DNA of 64,000 nucleotides from Anomaloglossus baeobatrachus (GCF_048569485.1 NC_134357.1:226643634-226707633); one strand, 5' to 3'. Counted from the stretch's first letter, positions 44,157 through 56,272 are shown. The notes: generated by a model not told the origin, from the sequence alone. A program made the numbers and translations.

Positions 44157-45331
44157 TGTGACGCCCTGGACCCCAAGGGTCACAGGTCACTACACAACAC
44201 CATACATCCCCTTCCCTGGACAGGTCACACCAGTCAAACATTAAATCCTTGTTGCCACCCTCCAGTGTTGATGTCCACACCAGGTGGGGCGGACCCAGCC
44301 AGTTGGCCCCACCCACCGAGGACTTCACAGCCTGGAGGCAGGAAAAACATAGTCAGTTAGTCCAGTGGTGGTCAAAGAGTCCAGTCCTGGGCAGGAATGA
44401 GGAGTAAGAACTGTGTGTGTCTGGGTCAGAGCCCAGGCACTTCCAGCAAGGTCGGCAGACGGTGGTGGCCGTCTGCAGGAGTTGGTGAAGGTCAGCGGAA
44501 CCGTAGGACTGGGGTCGGGCGGTGGCCCGCCGGTACCGAACCAGGGAGCCGATTGGAGCCAAGCACCAAGCAGGGTACTCAGACCCTGACTAGGCTTAAA
44601 GCCAACCTCTAGTCAAATTCTTTGATTGCGGTCTGGACCTCAGGGGTTCATTCCCAACTAAGTCCCGATTGAAGGCAACAGCCCAACCAGTTCAGATAAG
44701 CGCCACCGCCAAGGGCCAGAGATCCAAAGGGCCAGCGTCTGTGGGCAAAGGGGCTCCTCCGGCACATATACGTCGGGGAGCGGACAACCAGTGCCCAGGC
44801 ATTGGAGTCAACATACAAACACAGATGCAGGGAAACGACAGCCACCATCAACCCATCCAGGGAAACACTGCAGCCGGTGCGGGTCCCGTCCATCCAGCCG
44901 TTTGGTTTACCAGAGACTCTGTCCATCTGTGTCTGAGTGACTACACAAGTGCCATCCGGCACCACGCCGCGCTGCACCACGACCCTGCACCCTGCGAGCC
45001 CCATCCTACAGGAATCCAACCAGCCACCGGGCCCCAGGACCAACATCCCCTACCCACGGAGGGGTCAACACCTAGCTGCTCCCTGCCATCGGTCCCGGGA
45101 ACCCCGTTACCAGCAGCGGTGGTGCCCACCATCACCACAACCCGTGGGTGGCATCACGAACTCTATCCATCCCAAAAAACAATCCCAAATCTCCTTTTCA
45201 CTCATGGGCGAGGAGCGCTGCTCGAGCTCCGGGCCCGGCCCCGCTCGAGCCACCGAGGAGAAGGCACCGGATCCGGGCGCGATCTCCCTGAGCAGCCCCC
45301 GCGATGGGGAAGCCGGTCCCCACCCTCGACA
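44157..45331 (+). mobile_element. Solo Gypsy-type LTR with 4-bp duplication, fossil
   Basis: 1,175 bp from TGTGACGCCCTGGACCCCAA to CCACCCTCGACA, flanked by CAGA (44153-44156 and 45332-45335) in the LINE's RT. Same family as the LTR at 3738 and related to 15561 and 56273. It keeps the block TTCACTCATGGGCGAGGAGC near its end. Confidence 0.9.
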
Positions 45332-45335
45332 CAGA

Positions 45336-46041
45336 CTACCACATAAGACACACAGTCGTGGAGCCTCACATGCTGTGGTCTGTTGGTGAGGTAGTCGATC
45401 GTCCATGCTGTCAGCTGCTTGTCCACTCCGGCTCCCTCCAGCTTTCCTCTCAGCAGAGCAGGCCGGATGGTGTTGAAAGCACTGGAGAAGTCAAAGAACA
45501 TGACCCTCACAGTCTTTCCTGCTTGCTTTAGGTGAGAGAGAAATCGGTGCTGCAGGTAGATGACAGCGTCCTCCACCCAGATGCCATGCTGATAGGCGAA
45601 CTGCAGGGGATCCAGCGCTGGGCTCACCACAGGACGAAGATGGTGCAGGATGAGCCTCTCCTTGGTCTTCATCAGATGAGAAGTCAGAGCCACAGATCTG
45701 AAGTGGTTAGGCTCCCTGGGATGTGTGATCTTTGGCACTGGAACCACGCAGGAAGTCTTGCACAGATCAGGAACCCTCTCCACACTCAGGCTCAGATTGA
45801 AGATGTGCAGGACCACCTGACAGAGCTGGTCCGCACAGTCTCTGAGCAGTCTGGGGCTGATTCCATCCGGTCCTGCTGCCTTCCTGATCTTTGTTTTCCT
45901 GAGCTGACTTCTCACCTGATCAGCTGTGAGGTGAATGTGAGGCTGGGTTGGAGTGGGAGGTGGGTCTGGTTCTGTTGTGGGTAGGGGTAAGGAGAGTGCA
46001 GGAAGCAGAAAGTGGGGGAGCAGCATACGGTGGGGGCTCAT
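45336..46041 (-). pseudogene. LINE RT, N-terminal part
   Basis: On the minus strand: RSQLRKTKIRKAAGPDGISP, SVERVPDLCKTSCVVPVPKI, then LDPLQFAYQHG and MFFDFSSAFNTIRPALLRGK. The last holds the first catalytic Asp block of RT. The frame is open through this part and is then cut by the solo LTR at the block CVSYVV. The Pro/Leu-rich start (about residues 1-45) may be linker after a lost endonuclease domain. Confidence 0.8.
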
Positions 46042-46859
46042 TGGGAGCTGGGGGGTGGGGGAGGTGGTAACGGGCCAGAGTCAAATCTATTGAAAAACAA
46101 ATTCAGAAAAGCTTTGATTCTGCACTTAAAAAGTAACTGCAGTTTTCTCCATGCATTTTTTAAGTTCCACATAGAAGTCTCTAGAGAAAAAAAAGTACCA
46201 AAAATAAAGCAGAAATAAAGCAGCATTTACGCTACGTGTGAACAAGGCATACATTTTTATAATATATTTTATGGGTTTAATAGAGAAAAATAATTAATTG
46301 TGCCATGTTTTTACGCCATTTACTGATCTCTAGTGATGAGCGAGTACTAAAAAGCTCGGGTGCGCGAAGCTCGGGCCGAGCCTCCCAAGATACTCGTGTA
46401 CTCGGCCCGAGCAACGAGCCCAATGTTATCCTATGGGAGACCCGAGTATTTTTGTGAAATGACCACCGGCAGCATGTAGAAACCCTAAAAATGGCACAAA
46501 AGTCTCCGAAGAGTGCTCAAATGACATGGCAACAGCATGGGGAAGACCCCTTGAAGCATTTATCACTCAAAAGTCACAGCTGTGAACAATTTTGTCCGCG
46601 TTTTACGCCATTTTTACGGACTCACCAGAAAACCTTCCAAAATGACACCAAAATGAATTTTCATGGCGTAAATGTTAAGGGCACATACCCAATAGTGAGA
46701 TAGAGCTAATGTATGTTACTTTTTGAGATCAATACATGAAAGATTTTACGTAAAACATTGTGTGGCACTCCGATGTCCCTGAGAAGAGACGTACATAAAG
46801 ACCTCTGAGTCTAATGTGCCCATTTTGAGGAACTGAGTCTTTGTAGTATTTTTCTTTGC

Positions 46860-47050
46860 CAGGGCAGTCCAAAATTTTGAGGTTCACCAATGACCCTGCA
46901 TACAGACGTGCATGAGGGCCTGTAAACCTGAAGTGCCCATTGGAAGGAAGTGGGTCTTTTGTAGTATAGCCCTTAGGCAGGGCAGCCAAAAATTGGGAGG
47001 CTCCATGTTGTCCCTGCATAGAGACGTGCATGAGGGCCTCAAAACATTGT
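46860..47050 (+). repeat. 118-bp tandem repeat of hAT-1, about 1.6 copies
   Basis: The unit AGACGTGCATGAGGGCCTGT ... GGCAGGGCAGCCAAAAATTG occurs at 46907 and 47025, with a diverged relative near 46787. hAT-2 has the same unit in more copies. Confidence 0.8.
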
Positions 47051-47275
47051 TCCCATTGCAAAGGAGCGGGTCTCCTGTCGTTTTAATGTCCATTCTGCAA
47101 AGAATGGGCGAAAAAATTTACCACTGGGGGTATACCTGAAACAAAGGCCTAACTCTTGTAACGGTCATCATGGTGGCGCATGAGGAGAAGGAGGAGCAGT
47201 CCAGCGATTATCCAAAGTCCAGAAGTGTGTACCCATGGGTGACTGGAGGTACATGGCAAATTCCCGTTACAAACT

Positions 47276-50200
47276 TTAAATTCCGCTCTCATTTGCTGGT
47301 GGTGTGGTGAAGTCTGGCCCAATCCAACCCTTGTTCATCTTGATCAGAGTCAGCCTGTCAGCATTTTCAGTTGACAGGCGGGTGCGTTTATCTGTAATGA
47401 TTCCACCTGCGGCACTAAAAACACGCTCTGACAAAACGCTAGCGGCAGGGCAGGCCAGGACTTCCAAGGCGTAGAGAGCCAATTCATGCCACGTGTCCAC
47501 CTTGGATACCCAATAATTGTAAGGCACAGAGGAATGTCGGAGTACAGTTGTTCGATCTGCAAGGTACTCCTTGAGCATCTGGGCAAACTTAGGATTTCTT
47601 GTGGCACTACCCCGCACCTCAGGGGCTGTGGTACGTGAGGGGCTGAGAAAACTGTCCCACATCTTAAAGACTGTTCCCCTACCTCTGGCGGATTGGACTT
47701 GTGCCTCTCTCGGCTGTACGCCTTGGTTGTCCACTGATTCCTGACCTATGCCGCTAGCGTTTTGTGAGGGGAATGCTTTGCCTACTTCCGTGACTATGGC
47801 CTTCCGGAACTGCTGCATTTTGGTTGACCTCTCCGCCTCGGGAATAAGAGACATAAAGTTCTCCTTGTAGCGTGGGTCTAACAGTGTTACCAACCGGTAA
47901 TGATTGTCGGCCAAGATGTTCTTAACGCGAGGGTCACGAGACAGGCAGCTTACCATAAAGTCAGCCATGTGCGCCAGACTCTTAACAGCCAGGACTTCAG
48001 TAGCCTGACCAACACGTTGACTGAACATGCTGTCCTCCTCCTCCTCCTCCTCCTCATCTACCCTGTCCTCTGGCCAGCCACGCTGAACCGAGGATATGAT
48101 TGGTGTGCATGTCATATCCTTTATTTGGCCGGAGATTTGCTCCATGTCTTCATCCTCCTCCTCGTCATAGTCCTCCACTGCACGTTGTGATGAGACGAGG
48201 CTGGGCTGTGTGTTATCACCCACACCCACTACTGTTTCTTGCTGCAACTCATCGCGCTCCGCCTGCAATGCATCATGTTTGGTTTTGAGCAGAGACCGTT
48301 TTAGAAGGCAGAGTAGCGGTATGGTGACGCTAATAATGGCGTCATCACCACTCACCATCTTGGTGGAGTCCTCAAAGTTTTGGAGGATGGTACATAGGTC
48401 GGACATTCATCTCCACTCCTCAGGTGTTATGTGTGGAGTTTGACCCATTTCCCGACGGCTTAGGTGATGCAGGTACTCAACAACTGCCCTCTTCTGCTCA
48501 CATATCCTGACCAACATGTGCAGAGTTGAATTCCAATGCGTGGGGACATCACACACCAGTCTGTGAGCCGGAAGATGCAAACTGCGCTGAAAGCCGGCAA
48601 GGCCGGCTGAAGCAGTAGGTGACTTTCTAAAATGTGCAGACAGGCGGCGAACTTTTACCAGCAGATCAGACAGCTCTGGGTATGACTTTAGAAACCGCTG
48701 AACCACGAGGTTGAGCACATGGGCCACGCATGGAACATGTGTCAGCTGGCCTCGCCTCAAAGCCGCCACCAGGTTCCGGCCATTGTCACACACGACCTTT
48801 CCTGGCTTTAGGTTCAGAGGTGTGAGTCAGTGATCTGCCTGCTGTTTCAGAGCTGTCCACAGCTCTTCTGCATTGTGTGGTTTGTCACCTATGCAGATTA
48901 GCTTCAGCACAGCCTGTTGCAGCTTCGCCGAGGCAGTGCTGCAGTGCTTCCAGCTTGGGACTGGTGTGGAGGGTACAGTGGATGAGGATGCGCAGGAGGA
49001 GGAGGCTGAAGAGCATGACATTCCGGAGCTGTAGAGTGTGGGTGAAACACTGACTGAGGTAGGGCCTGCAAACCTTGGTGTGGGAAGGACGTGTTCCGTC
49101 CCTCGCTCAGACTGGGTCCCAGCTTCCACAATATTAACCCAGTGTGCCGTCAACGAGATGTAGCGGCCTTGCCCACAAGCACTTGTCCACGTGTCTGTGG
49201 TTAGGTGGACTTTGGGTGAAACAGCGTTGTTCAGGGCACGTGTGATGTTTTGTGACACGTGGTTATGCAACGCGGGGACGGCACATCGGGAGAAATAGTG
49301 GCGGCTGGGGACCGAGTAACGTGGGACAGCTGCCGCCATCAGGTCACGGAATGCTTCTGTCTCCACCAGCCTAAAAGGCAACATTTCCAGCGCAAGCAGT
49401 CGCGAAATGTTAGCATTTAGAACTGTGGCATGTGGGGTGTTGGCAGTGTATTTGCGCCTGCGTTCAAAGGTTTGCTGAATGGATAACTGAACGCTGCGCT
49501 GGGACAAGGACGTGCTTGATGATGGTGTTATTTCTGCGTAGGCAACTGCAGGTGCAGGACCGGAGGAGGCTTGTTCGCAGGCAGCATGGACAGGGGATTG
49601 GCTCGCATGCACAACCAGCGAAGACGTAGCAGTGACATTAGCAAGCACTGCTCCTCGACTCTGTTGTACTTCCCACAAAGTCGGGTGCTTGGCTGACATG
49701 TGCCTGATCATGCTGGTGGTGGTCAGGCTGCTAGTTTTGGTACCCCTGCTGATGCTGGCACGGCAGGTGTTGCAAATGGCCTTTTTAGAATCATCTGGAT
49801 CCAACTTAAAAAACTGCCAGACTCGGGAAGACCTAACATTTGTACAGGCACCTTGTGTCGTGTTGTTGTTCCGGGGAACGGTTGCCTGACTTCTGCCTGG
49901 AGCCACCACCCTGCTTCTTACTGCCTGTTGGGATGCTACGCCTCCCTCCCCCTGTGCACTGCTGTCCTCGCTCTGCATATCCTCCTGCCAGGTTGGGTCA
50001 GTTACTGGATCATCCACCACGTCGTCTTCCTCTTCCGCACCCTGCTCCTCCTCCTGACTTCCTGACAATTGTGTCTCATCATCGTCCACCCCTTGTTGAG
50101 ACACGTTGCCAACTTCGTGAGAACGTGGCTGCTCAAATATTTGGCCATCTGTACATACGATCTCCTCATGACCCACTTCAACATGAGCTAGCGAGAGGCC

Positions 50201-50611
50201 AGAATGTGCGAATGGAAACGTGAACAGCTCTTCCGAGTGTCCAAGTGTGGGATCATTAATGTCCGAGGACGTGTACTCAGCCTTGTGGTAGGAAGGAGGA
50301 TCAGGTTCTGAAATGTGCGGTGCAGTATCACGGCTACTGACAGTTGACCGTGTGGAAGACAGAGTGTTTGTGGTGGTGCCAATCTGACTGGAAGCATTAT
50401 CCGCTATCCAACTAACAACCTGTTGACACTGGTCTTGGTTCAAGAGCGGTGTACTGCTGCGGTCCCCAAGAATTTGGGACAGGACGTGCGAGCGACTAGA
50501 TGTGGCCCTTTGTTGTGGCAAAATTAGAGCTTGCCCACGACCTCGGCCTCTGCCTGCACCACCATCACGTCCACTTCCTTGTTCCTTGCCAACGCCCTGC
50601 GCATTTTGCAA
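47276..50611 (-). pseudogene. hAT-1 transposase, almost open (1,111 codons)
   Basis: One frame runs the whole length with only two in-frame stops (TGA at about codons 595 and 735); hAT-2 has sense codons at both places. Order: an acidic, Gln/Ser-rich N-terminus; BED zinc finger at about 262-312 (CNTC, then HMSAKH); first catalytic Asp in HLTTDTWTSACGQGRYISLT (about 473); second Asp in VVCDNGRNL (about 609) with VPCVAHVLNLVVQ; acid runs; dimerisation motif CPAASVLSERVFSAAGGIIT near the C-terminus. The presumed ATG (MRKGV in hAT-2) is one base out of frame here. It would bind the subterminal motifs and cut and join DNA. Confidence 0.85.
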
Positions 50612-51355
50612 TGCTGTGCTGACGTGTATTCACTAGACTTGGGCGTTATATCAAAGTTTGTGCAAATCGTGCACCTGTACGCTGCCACCGACAGGCACAC
50701 ACGTGCGTTTTTTAAATGCAAGCACGGACGCACTAAGAACCTAACACAGGTTTTAGGAGCAAAAATTAAGAACTCTGACACTATCAGCCACTGCTGACTG
50801 ACGTGTATTATACACTACACTTGTGCGTTATATAATAGTTTGGTAAAAACGCACACAAGTGCACCTGTACGCTGCCACCGACAGGCACACACGTGCGTTT
50901 TTTAAATGCAAGCACGGACGCACTAAGAACCTAACACAGGTTTTAGGAGCAAAAATTAAGAACTCTGACACTATCAGCCACTGCTGACTGACGTGTATTA
51001 TACACTACACTTGTGCGTTATATAATAGTTTGGTAAAAACGCACACAAGTGCATCTGTACGCTGCCACCGACAGGCACACACGTGCGTTTTTTAAATGCA
51101 AGCACGGACGCACTAAGAACCTAACACAGGTTTTAGGAGCAAAAATTAAGAACTCTGACACTATCAGCCACTGCTGACTGACGTGTATTATACACTACAC
51201 TTGTGCGTTATATAATAGTTTGGTAAAAACGCACACAAGTGCACCTGTACGCTGCCACCGACAGGCACACACGTGCGTTTTTTAAATGCAAGCACGGACG
51301 CACTAAGAACCTAACACAGGTTTTAGGAGCGACAATTGCTGAGAAGTCTGACACT
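50612..51355 (+). repeat. 190-bp tandem repeat of hAT-1, about 4 copies
   Basis: The block GCACCTGTACGCTGCCACCG starts copies at 50671, 50861, 51051 and 51241, exactly 190 bases apart. Copies 2-4 are nearly identical while the first is diverged, so the array grew recently. It lies upstream of the transposase and may hold promoter or transposase-binding sites. Confidence 0.9.
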
Positions 51356-51359
51356 ATCA

Positions 51360-51660
51360 GGACTGTTTTAGACTGTGTACACCAGCCCCAGATATGATGA
51401 AGGCTGGTATACGGTCACCACTAGGAATGGCTATATACCCTGCCTGCCTGCCTGCCTGTATACTGCTACAATAGTCCTGACAAGGACTCTTTTGGTCACT
51501 AGCCTGTATTCCAACCTGGCTATACCCTGCCTGTATACAGCAACAATAGTCCTGAGAAGGACTCTGCTACTGTACTCCGACCTGGCTATACCCTGCCTGC
51601 CTGTATACAACTAGAATAGTCCTGAGAAGGACTTTTGGTCACACTGTTTGCAGCCCTGAT
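51360..51660 (+). repeat. Short direct repeats near the right end of hAT-1
   Basis: The string CTGGCTATACCCTGCCTG with CAATAGTCCTGAGAAGGACT recurs about three times over 51415-51640 with a period of about 85 bases. The same set is at 61080-61340 in hAT-2. The remaining stretch to the inverted repeat contains a TATA-like GGTATAAAGGCTCGG near 51762. Confidence 0.7.
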
Positions 51661-52639
51661 ACGGAAATAGCTATAAAGGGCCGCAAAACTTTCCCTGAAG
51701 CAGCGACACTCTCCCTGCACTGACTGTCTGGATAGCTGTGAGCAGAGCACAGCGCGCCCGCCGGTATAAAGGCTCGGTCACGCTGTGCAGGCCGGCCAAT
51801 CACTGCAATTCCACAACTAACAGGGCTGTGGCATTGCAGTGGTCTGCCAGCCAATCCCTGCATGAGGGCTGGCTCTCAAAAGAGCGCCAACATGCAGGGA
51901 TGAAGACCACGAGTACAGCACGAGTATCGCGAGATTACTCGGTCCCCGCCGAGTAGACCGAGTACAGTGATACTCGTGCGAGTACCGAGTAGTAACAAGC
52001 ATGCTCGCTCATCACTACTGATCTCCATAAATAATCTGATCACTGTCTTGTTCGGATCGTTATGATTACAGCAACACCAAATATGTCCATGTTATTTTCT
52101 GATTTGTGATGTTTATTAGTGATGAGCGAGTACTAAAAAGCTCGGGTGCTCGAAGCTCGGGCCGAGCCTCCCAAGATACTCGTGTACTCGGGCCGAGCAA
52201 CGAGCCCAATGTTATCCTATGGGAGACCCGAGTATTTTTGTGAAATGACCCCCCGGCAGCATGGAGAAACCCTAAAAATGTCACAAAAGTCTCAGAAGAG
52301 TGCTCAAATGACATGGCAACAGCATGGGGAAGACCCCTTGAAGCATTTATCACTCAAAAGTCACAGCTGTGAACAATTTTGTCCGCGTTTCACGCCATTT
52401 TTACGGACTCACCAGAAAACCTTCCAAAATGACCCCAAAATGATTTTTCATGGCAGAAATGTTAAGGGCACATACGCAATAGTGAGATAGAGCTGGTGTA
52501 TGTTACTTTTTGAGATTAATACATGAAAGATTTTACGTGAAAACATTGTGTGGCACTCCGATGTCCCTGAGAAGAGACGTACATGAAGGCCTCTTGAGTC
52601 TAATGTGCCCATTTTGAGGAAGTGACTGAGTCTTTGTAG

Positions 52640-53172
52640 TGTTTTCCTTTGCCAGGGCAGTCCAAAATTGTGAGGTTCACCAATGCCCCTGCATACAGAC
52701 GTGCATGAGGGCCTGTAAACCTGAAGTGCCCATTGGAAGGAAGTGGGTCTATTGTAGTATAGCCCTTAGGCAGGGCAGCCAAAAATTGGGAGGCTCCACG
52801 TTGTCCCTGGATAGAGACGTGCATGAGGGCCTGTAAACCTGAAGTGCCCATTGGAAGGAAGTGGGTCTATTGTAGTATAGCCCTTAGGCAGGGCAGCCAA
52901 AAATTGGGAGGCTCCACGTTGTCCCTGGATAGAGACGTGCATGAGGGCCTGTAAACCTGAAGTGCCCATTGGAAGGAAGTGGGTGTATTATAGTATAGCC
53001 CTTAGGCAGGGCAGCCAAAAATTGGGAGGCTCCACGTTGTCCCTGGATAGAGACGTGCATGAGGGCCTGTAAACCTGAAGTGCCCATTGGAAGGAAGTGG
53101 GTCTATTGTAGTATAGCCCTTAGGCAGGGCAGCCAAAAATTGGGAGGCTCCACGTTGTCCCTGGATAGAGAC
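52640..53172 (+). repeat. 118-bp tandem repeat, left array of hAT-2
   Basis: AGACGTGCATGAGGGCCTGT starts units at 52697, 52815, 52933 and 53051. The array stops at 53172 in the middle of a unit, where sequence from the other side of the transposase begins in inverted sense. Confidence 0.9.
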
Positions 53173-53326
53173 CTGTTAGGTTCTTAGAGCCTCCGTGCTT
53201 GCATTTAAAAACCGCACGTGTGTGCCTGTTGGTGGCAGCTTTCCGCTGCATTTGTGTGAGTTTTGCAAAAACTTGGATATAACGCACAAGTCTAGTGAAT
53301 AATACACATCAGCACAGCATTGCAAA

Positions 53327-54117
53327 ATGCGCAAGGGCGTTGTCAACGAACAAGGAAGTGGACGTGATGGTGGTGCAGGCAGAGACCGAGGTTGTGTGCA
53401 AGCTCTAATTTCGCCACAACAAAGGGCCACATCTAGTCGCTCGCACGTCCTGTCCCAAATTCTTGGGGACCGCAGCAGTACACCGCTCTTGAACCAAGAC
53501 CAGTGTCAACAGGTTGTTAGTTGGATAGCGGATAATGCTTCTAGTCAGATTGGCACCACCACAAACACTCTGTCTTCCACACGGTCAAGTGTCAGTAGCC
53601 GTGATACTGCACCGCACATTTCAGAACCTGATCCTCCTTCCTACCACCAGGCCGAGTACACGTCCACGGACATTACTGATCCCACACTTGTACACTCGGA
53701 AGAGCTGTTCGTTCACGTTTCCATTCACAAATTCTGGCCTCTCGCCAGCTCCTGTTGAAGTGGGCCATGACGAGATTGTATGTACAGATGCCCAAATATT
53801 TGAGCAGCCACGTTCTCACGAAGTTGGCAACGTGTCTCAACAAGGGGTGGACGATGATGAGACACAATTGTCAGGAAGTCAGGAGGAGGAGCAGGGTGCG
53901 GAAGAGGAAGACGACGTGGTGGATGATCCAGTAACTGACCCAACCTGGCAGGAGGATATGCAGAGCGAGGACAGCAGTGCACAGGGGGAGGGAGGCGTAG
54001 CATCCCAACAGGCAGTAAGAAGCAGAGTGGTGGCCCCAGGCAGACGTCAGGCAACTGTTCCCCGGAACAACACGACACAAGGTGCCTGTACAAATGTTAG
54101 GTCTTCCCGAGTCTGGC
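53327..54117 (+). pseudogene. hAT-2 transposase, N-terminal part
   Basis: Starts MRKGVVNEQGSGRDGGAGRD, which gives the likely true start of the family, then SHVLSQILGDRSSTPLLNQD and the acidic GSQEEEQGAEEEDDVVDDPV. Compared with hAT-1 the frame shifts once, in the segment after SEELF. It is cut at the start of the BED finger (SSRVW) by the LTR at 54118. Confidence 0.85.
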
Positions 54118-54769
54118 TGTAATACTATTGTATGTATTGAGGATTTCGATTGCGTTAGGGCAATGACAACCAGAGACGAGTTCTTGGTGCAAGACGTTTA
54201 TAATATGCAACCAGCAAATATGTACATAAACGGAACAAAAACACAGTAGAACATAAATACAGGAAATACCTTCCAGGGACGGAGCGAAAGGGAATTCCCG
54301 GGACCGCGCACCGGACTCCCCCAGGGAGACCACCAAGAGCGAACCCCTATACAGGGACTGTCTGGCAATCACCCCAGAAGCCCTAAATGCGCAGTAGCCG
54401 GGACACAAAAGGGCAATAGGTAAGTCCAAAAATGTCCGTACGTGATGTGAGTCCAGAGTGGTATTAAACGGAAGGAACCGGGCAGAAGTGCCGACCAAAG
54501 ACGGCAAACGGAGTCCGGGCACAGCTAGATGATACCAGATGAAGTCCAGAGTCGGTGTCGGTTGTTTTCCAAGAGGATCCGAATAACAATCAGGAACCAA
54601 AAGCAGCAGGGCAGGAGCACACAGGAAGCAGTATACTCAGGCACTGGACTAAGCTTTAGGGGCGGCTTTTAAACAGATGGACAGGAAGTAGGGCAACAGA
54701 ACAGAAAACTCCATGTTAACAAAGGGCAAGCTCTTTCAAAAGAAAACTGGAAAACCCGGAACTCTGACA
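54118..54769 (-). mobile_element. Solo LTR in hAT-2, minus strand, fossil
   Basis: 652 bp, TGTCAGAGTTCC to AGTATTACA on the minus strand, flanked by the 5-bp duplication CTGGC (54113-54117, 54770-54774). Contains CCCTGTATAGGGGTTCGCTC. Same family as the LTR at 55182, in opposite orientation. Confidence 0.9.
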
Positions 54770-54774
54770 CTGGC

Positions 54775-55181
54775 AGTTTTTTAAGTTGGCTCCAGATGAT
54801 TCTAAAAAGGCCATTTGCAACACCTGCCATGCCAGCATCAGCAGGGGTACCAAAACTAGCAGCCTGACCACCACCAGCATGATCAGGCACATGTCAGCCA
54901 AGCACCCGACTTTGTGGGAAGTACAACAGAGTCGAGGAGCAGTGATTGCTGATGTCACTGCTACGTCTTCGCTGGTTGTGCATGCGAGCCAATCCCCTGT
55001 CCATGCTGCCTGAGAACAAGCCTCCTCCACTCCTGCACCTGCAGTTGCCTACGCAGAAAGAACACCATCATCAAGCACGTCCTTGTCCCAGCGCAGCATT
55101 CAGTTATCCATTCAGCAAACCTTTGAACGCAGGCGCAAATACACTGCCAACACCCCACATGCCACAGTTCTAAATGCTAAC
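54775..55181 (+). pseudogene. hAT-2 transposase, BED-finger part
   Basis: Continues DDSKKAICNTCHASISRGTK and MIRHMSAKHPTLWEVQQSRG, the BED zinc finger, then the linker before the catalytic core. It has a frame change after SPVHAA compared with hAT-1. It is cut by the LTR at 55182. Confidence 0.8.
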
Positions 55182-55799
55182 TGTCAGGTTTCCAGGTTTT
55201 CCAGTTCTCTTTTGAATGAGCTTGCCCTCAGTTAACATGGAGTTTAAGGTTCTGTTGCCCTACTTCCTGTCCAGCTGCTTAAAAGGCCGCCTCTCAGCCC
55301 AGTCCAGTGCCTGAGTATACTGCTTGCTGTGTGCTCCTGCTTTGCTGTTTCTACTTCCTGATTGCCTTGGATTCTCCTGAAACACTACCGACCGACTCTG
55401 GACCATACCCGGTTTTCTTCAAGCTGTGCCCGGACTCCGTCTGCCGTCTTTGATCAGCACTCTGCCCGGTTCGTAACCACTCTGGACAATCATCCCGTAC
55501 GGACACTCCTGGACTATACCACTTGCCCCTTGTGTACCGGCTGCCGCACATTTAGGCCTTCCGGGGTTGATTGCCGGACAGTCCCTGTACAGGGGTTCGC
55601 TCTGGTGGTCTCCCTGGGGGAGTCCGGTGCGTGGCCCCGGGAATCCCCTTCGCTCCGTTTTGTGTGTTGTTTTACTGTGTTTATTCCCGTTGTGTATCTA
55701 CCGTGGTGACATATTATATAACATCTTGTACCAAGAACTCGTCTCTGTTGTCATTGCCCTAACGCAATCGAAATCCTCAGAACATACAGTAGTATTACA
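55182..55799 (+). mobile_element. Solo LTR in hAT-2, plus strand, fossil
   Basis: 618 bp, TGTCAGGTTTCC to AGTATTACA, flanked by CTAAC (55177-55181, 55800-55804). It holds the perfect palindrome CCCTGTACAGGG. The pair with 54118 is clearly one family but differs at many sites, so the two inserted separately. Confidence 0.9.
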
Positions 55800-55804
55800 C
55801 TAAC

Positions 55805-56272
55805 ATTTCGCGACTGCTTGCGCTGGAAATGTTGCCTTTTAGGCTGGTTGAGACAGAAGCATTCCGCGACATGATGGTGGCAGCTGTCCCACGTTACTCG
55901 GTCCACAGCCGCCACTATTTCTCCCGGTGTGCCGTCCCCGCATTGCATAACCACCACGTGTCACAAAACATCACACGTGCCCTGAACAACGCTGTTTCAG
56001 CCAAAGTCCACCTAACCACAGACACGTGGACAAGTGCATGTGGGCAAGGCCGCTACATCTCGTTGACGTCACACTGGGTTAATATTGTGCAAGCTGGGAC
56101 CCAGTCTGAGCGAGGGACGGAACACGTCCTTCACACACCAAGTTTTGCAGGCCCTACCTCAGTCAGGGTTTCACACACACTCTACAGCTCCGGAATGTCA
56201 TGCTCCTCAGCCTCCTCCTCCTCCTGCGCATCCTCATCCACTTTACCCTCCACACCAGTCCCAAGCTGGAAG
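55805..56272 (+). pseudogene. hAT-2 transposase, start of the catalytic core
   Basis: Reads MLPFRLVETEAFRDMMVAAV and VHLTTDTWTSACGQGRYISL with the first catalytic Asp, then the Ser-rich SCSSASSSSCASSSTLPSTP. It is cut at SWK by the LTR at 56273. It is close to hAT-1 with few differences. Confidence 0.85.

Larger units (their letters stand above)
41085..46085 (-). mobile_element. 5'-truncated LINE (CR1/L2/Rex1 type), with three insertions
   Basis: The 3' end on the minus strand reads CCCACTGTGGGATCAATAAA then GTTTATC with TTATC repeats, a LINE tail with a polyadenylation-like signal. RT sequence covers 45332-46041, 44053-44152 and 42030-42582. No endonuclease domain is present, so the copy is 5' truncated within or just before RT. 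Insertions inside it are a MITE in the 3' UTR (41345-41979), a Penelope-like fold-back (42594-44041) and a solo Gypsy LTR (44157-45331). It sits in the second copy of the host repeat, where copy 1 lacks it. Confidence 0.8.
46331..52017 (-). mobile_element. hAT transposon 1 (hAT-1), nearly complete
   Basis: The 8-bp target duplication CTGATCTC (46323-46330, 52018-52025) and the terminal inverted repeat TAGTGATGAGCGAG at both ends define 5,687 bp. ACTCG and GCTCGG motifs repeat inside both ends, as expected for transposase-binding sites. The minus-strand transposase (47276-50611) is flanked by a 118-bp tandem repeat on its 3' side and a 190-bp tandem repeat on its 5' side. TSD length, BED finger and C-terminal dimerisation motif place it in hAT (Ac-like, ZBED-related). 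Confidence 0.9.

Noticed and set aside
47990-48200. Glu-rich acidic protein as a separate host gene
   Set aside because: It is the acidic segment of the hAT-1 transposase and lies in the same frame.
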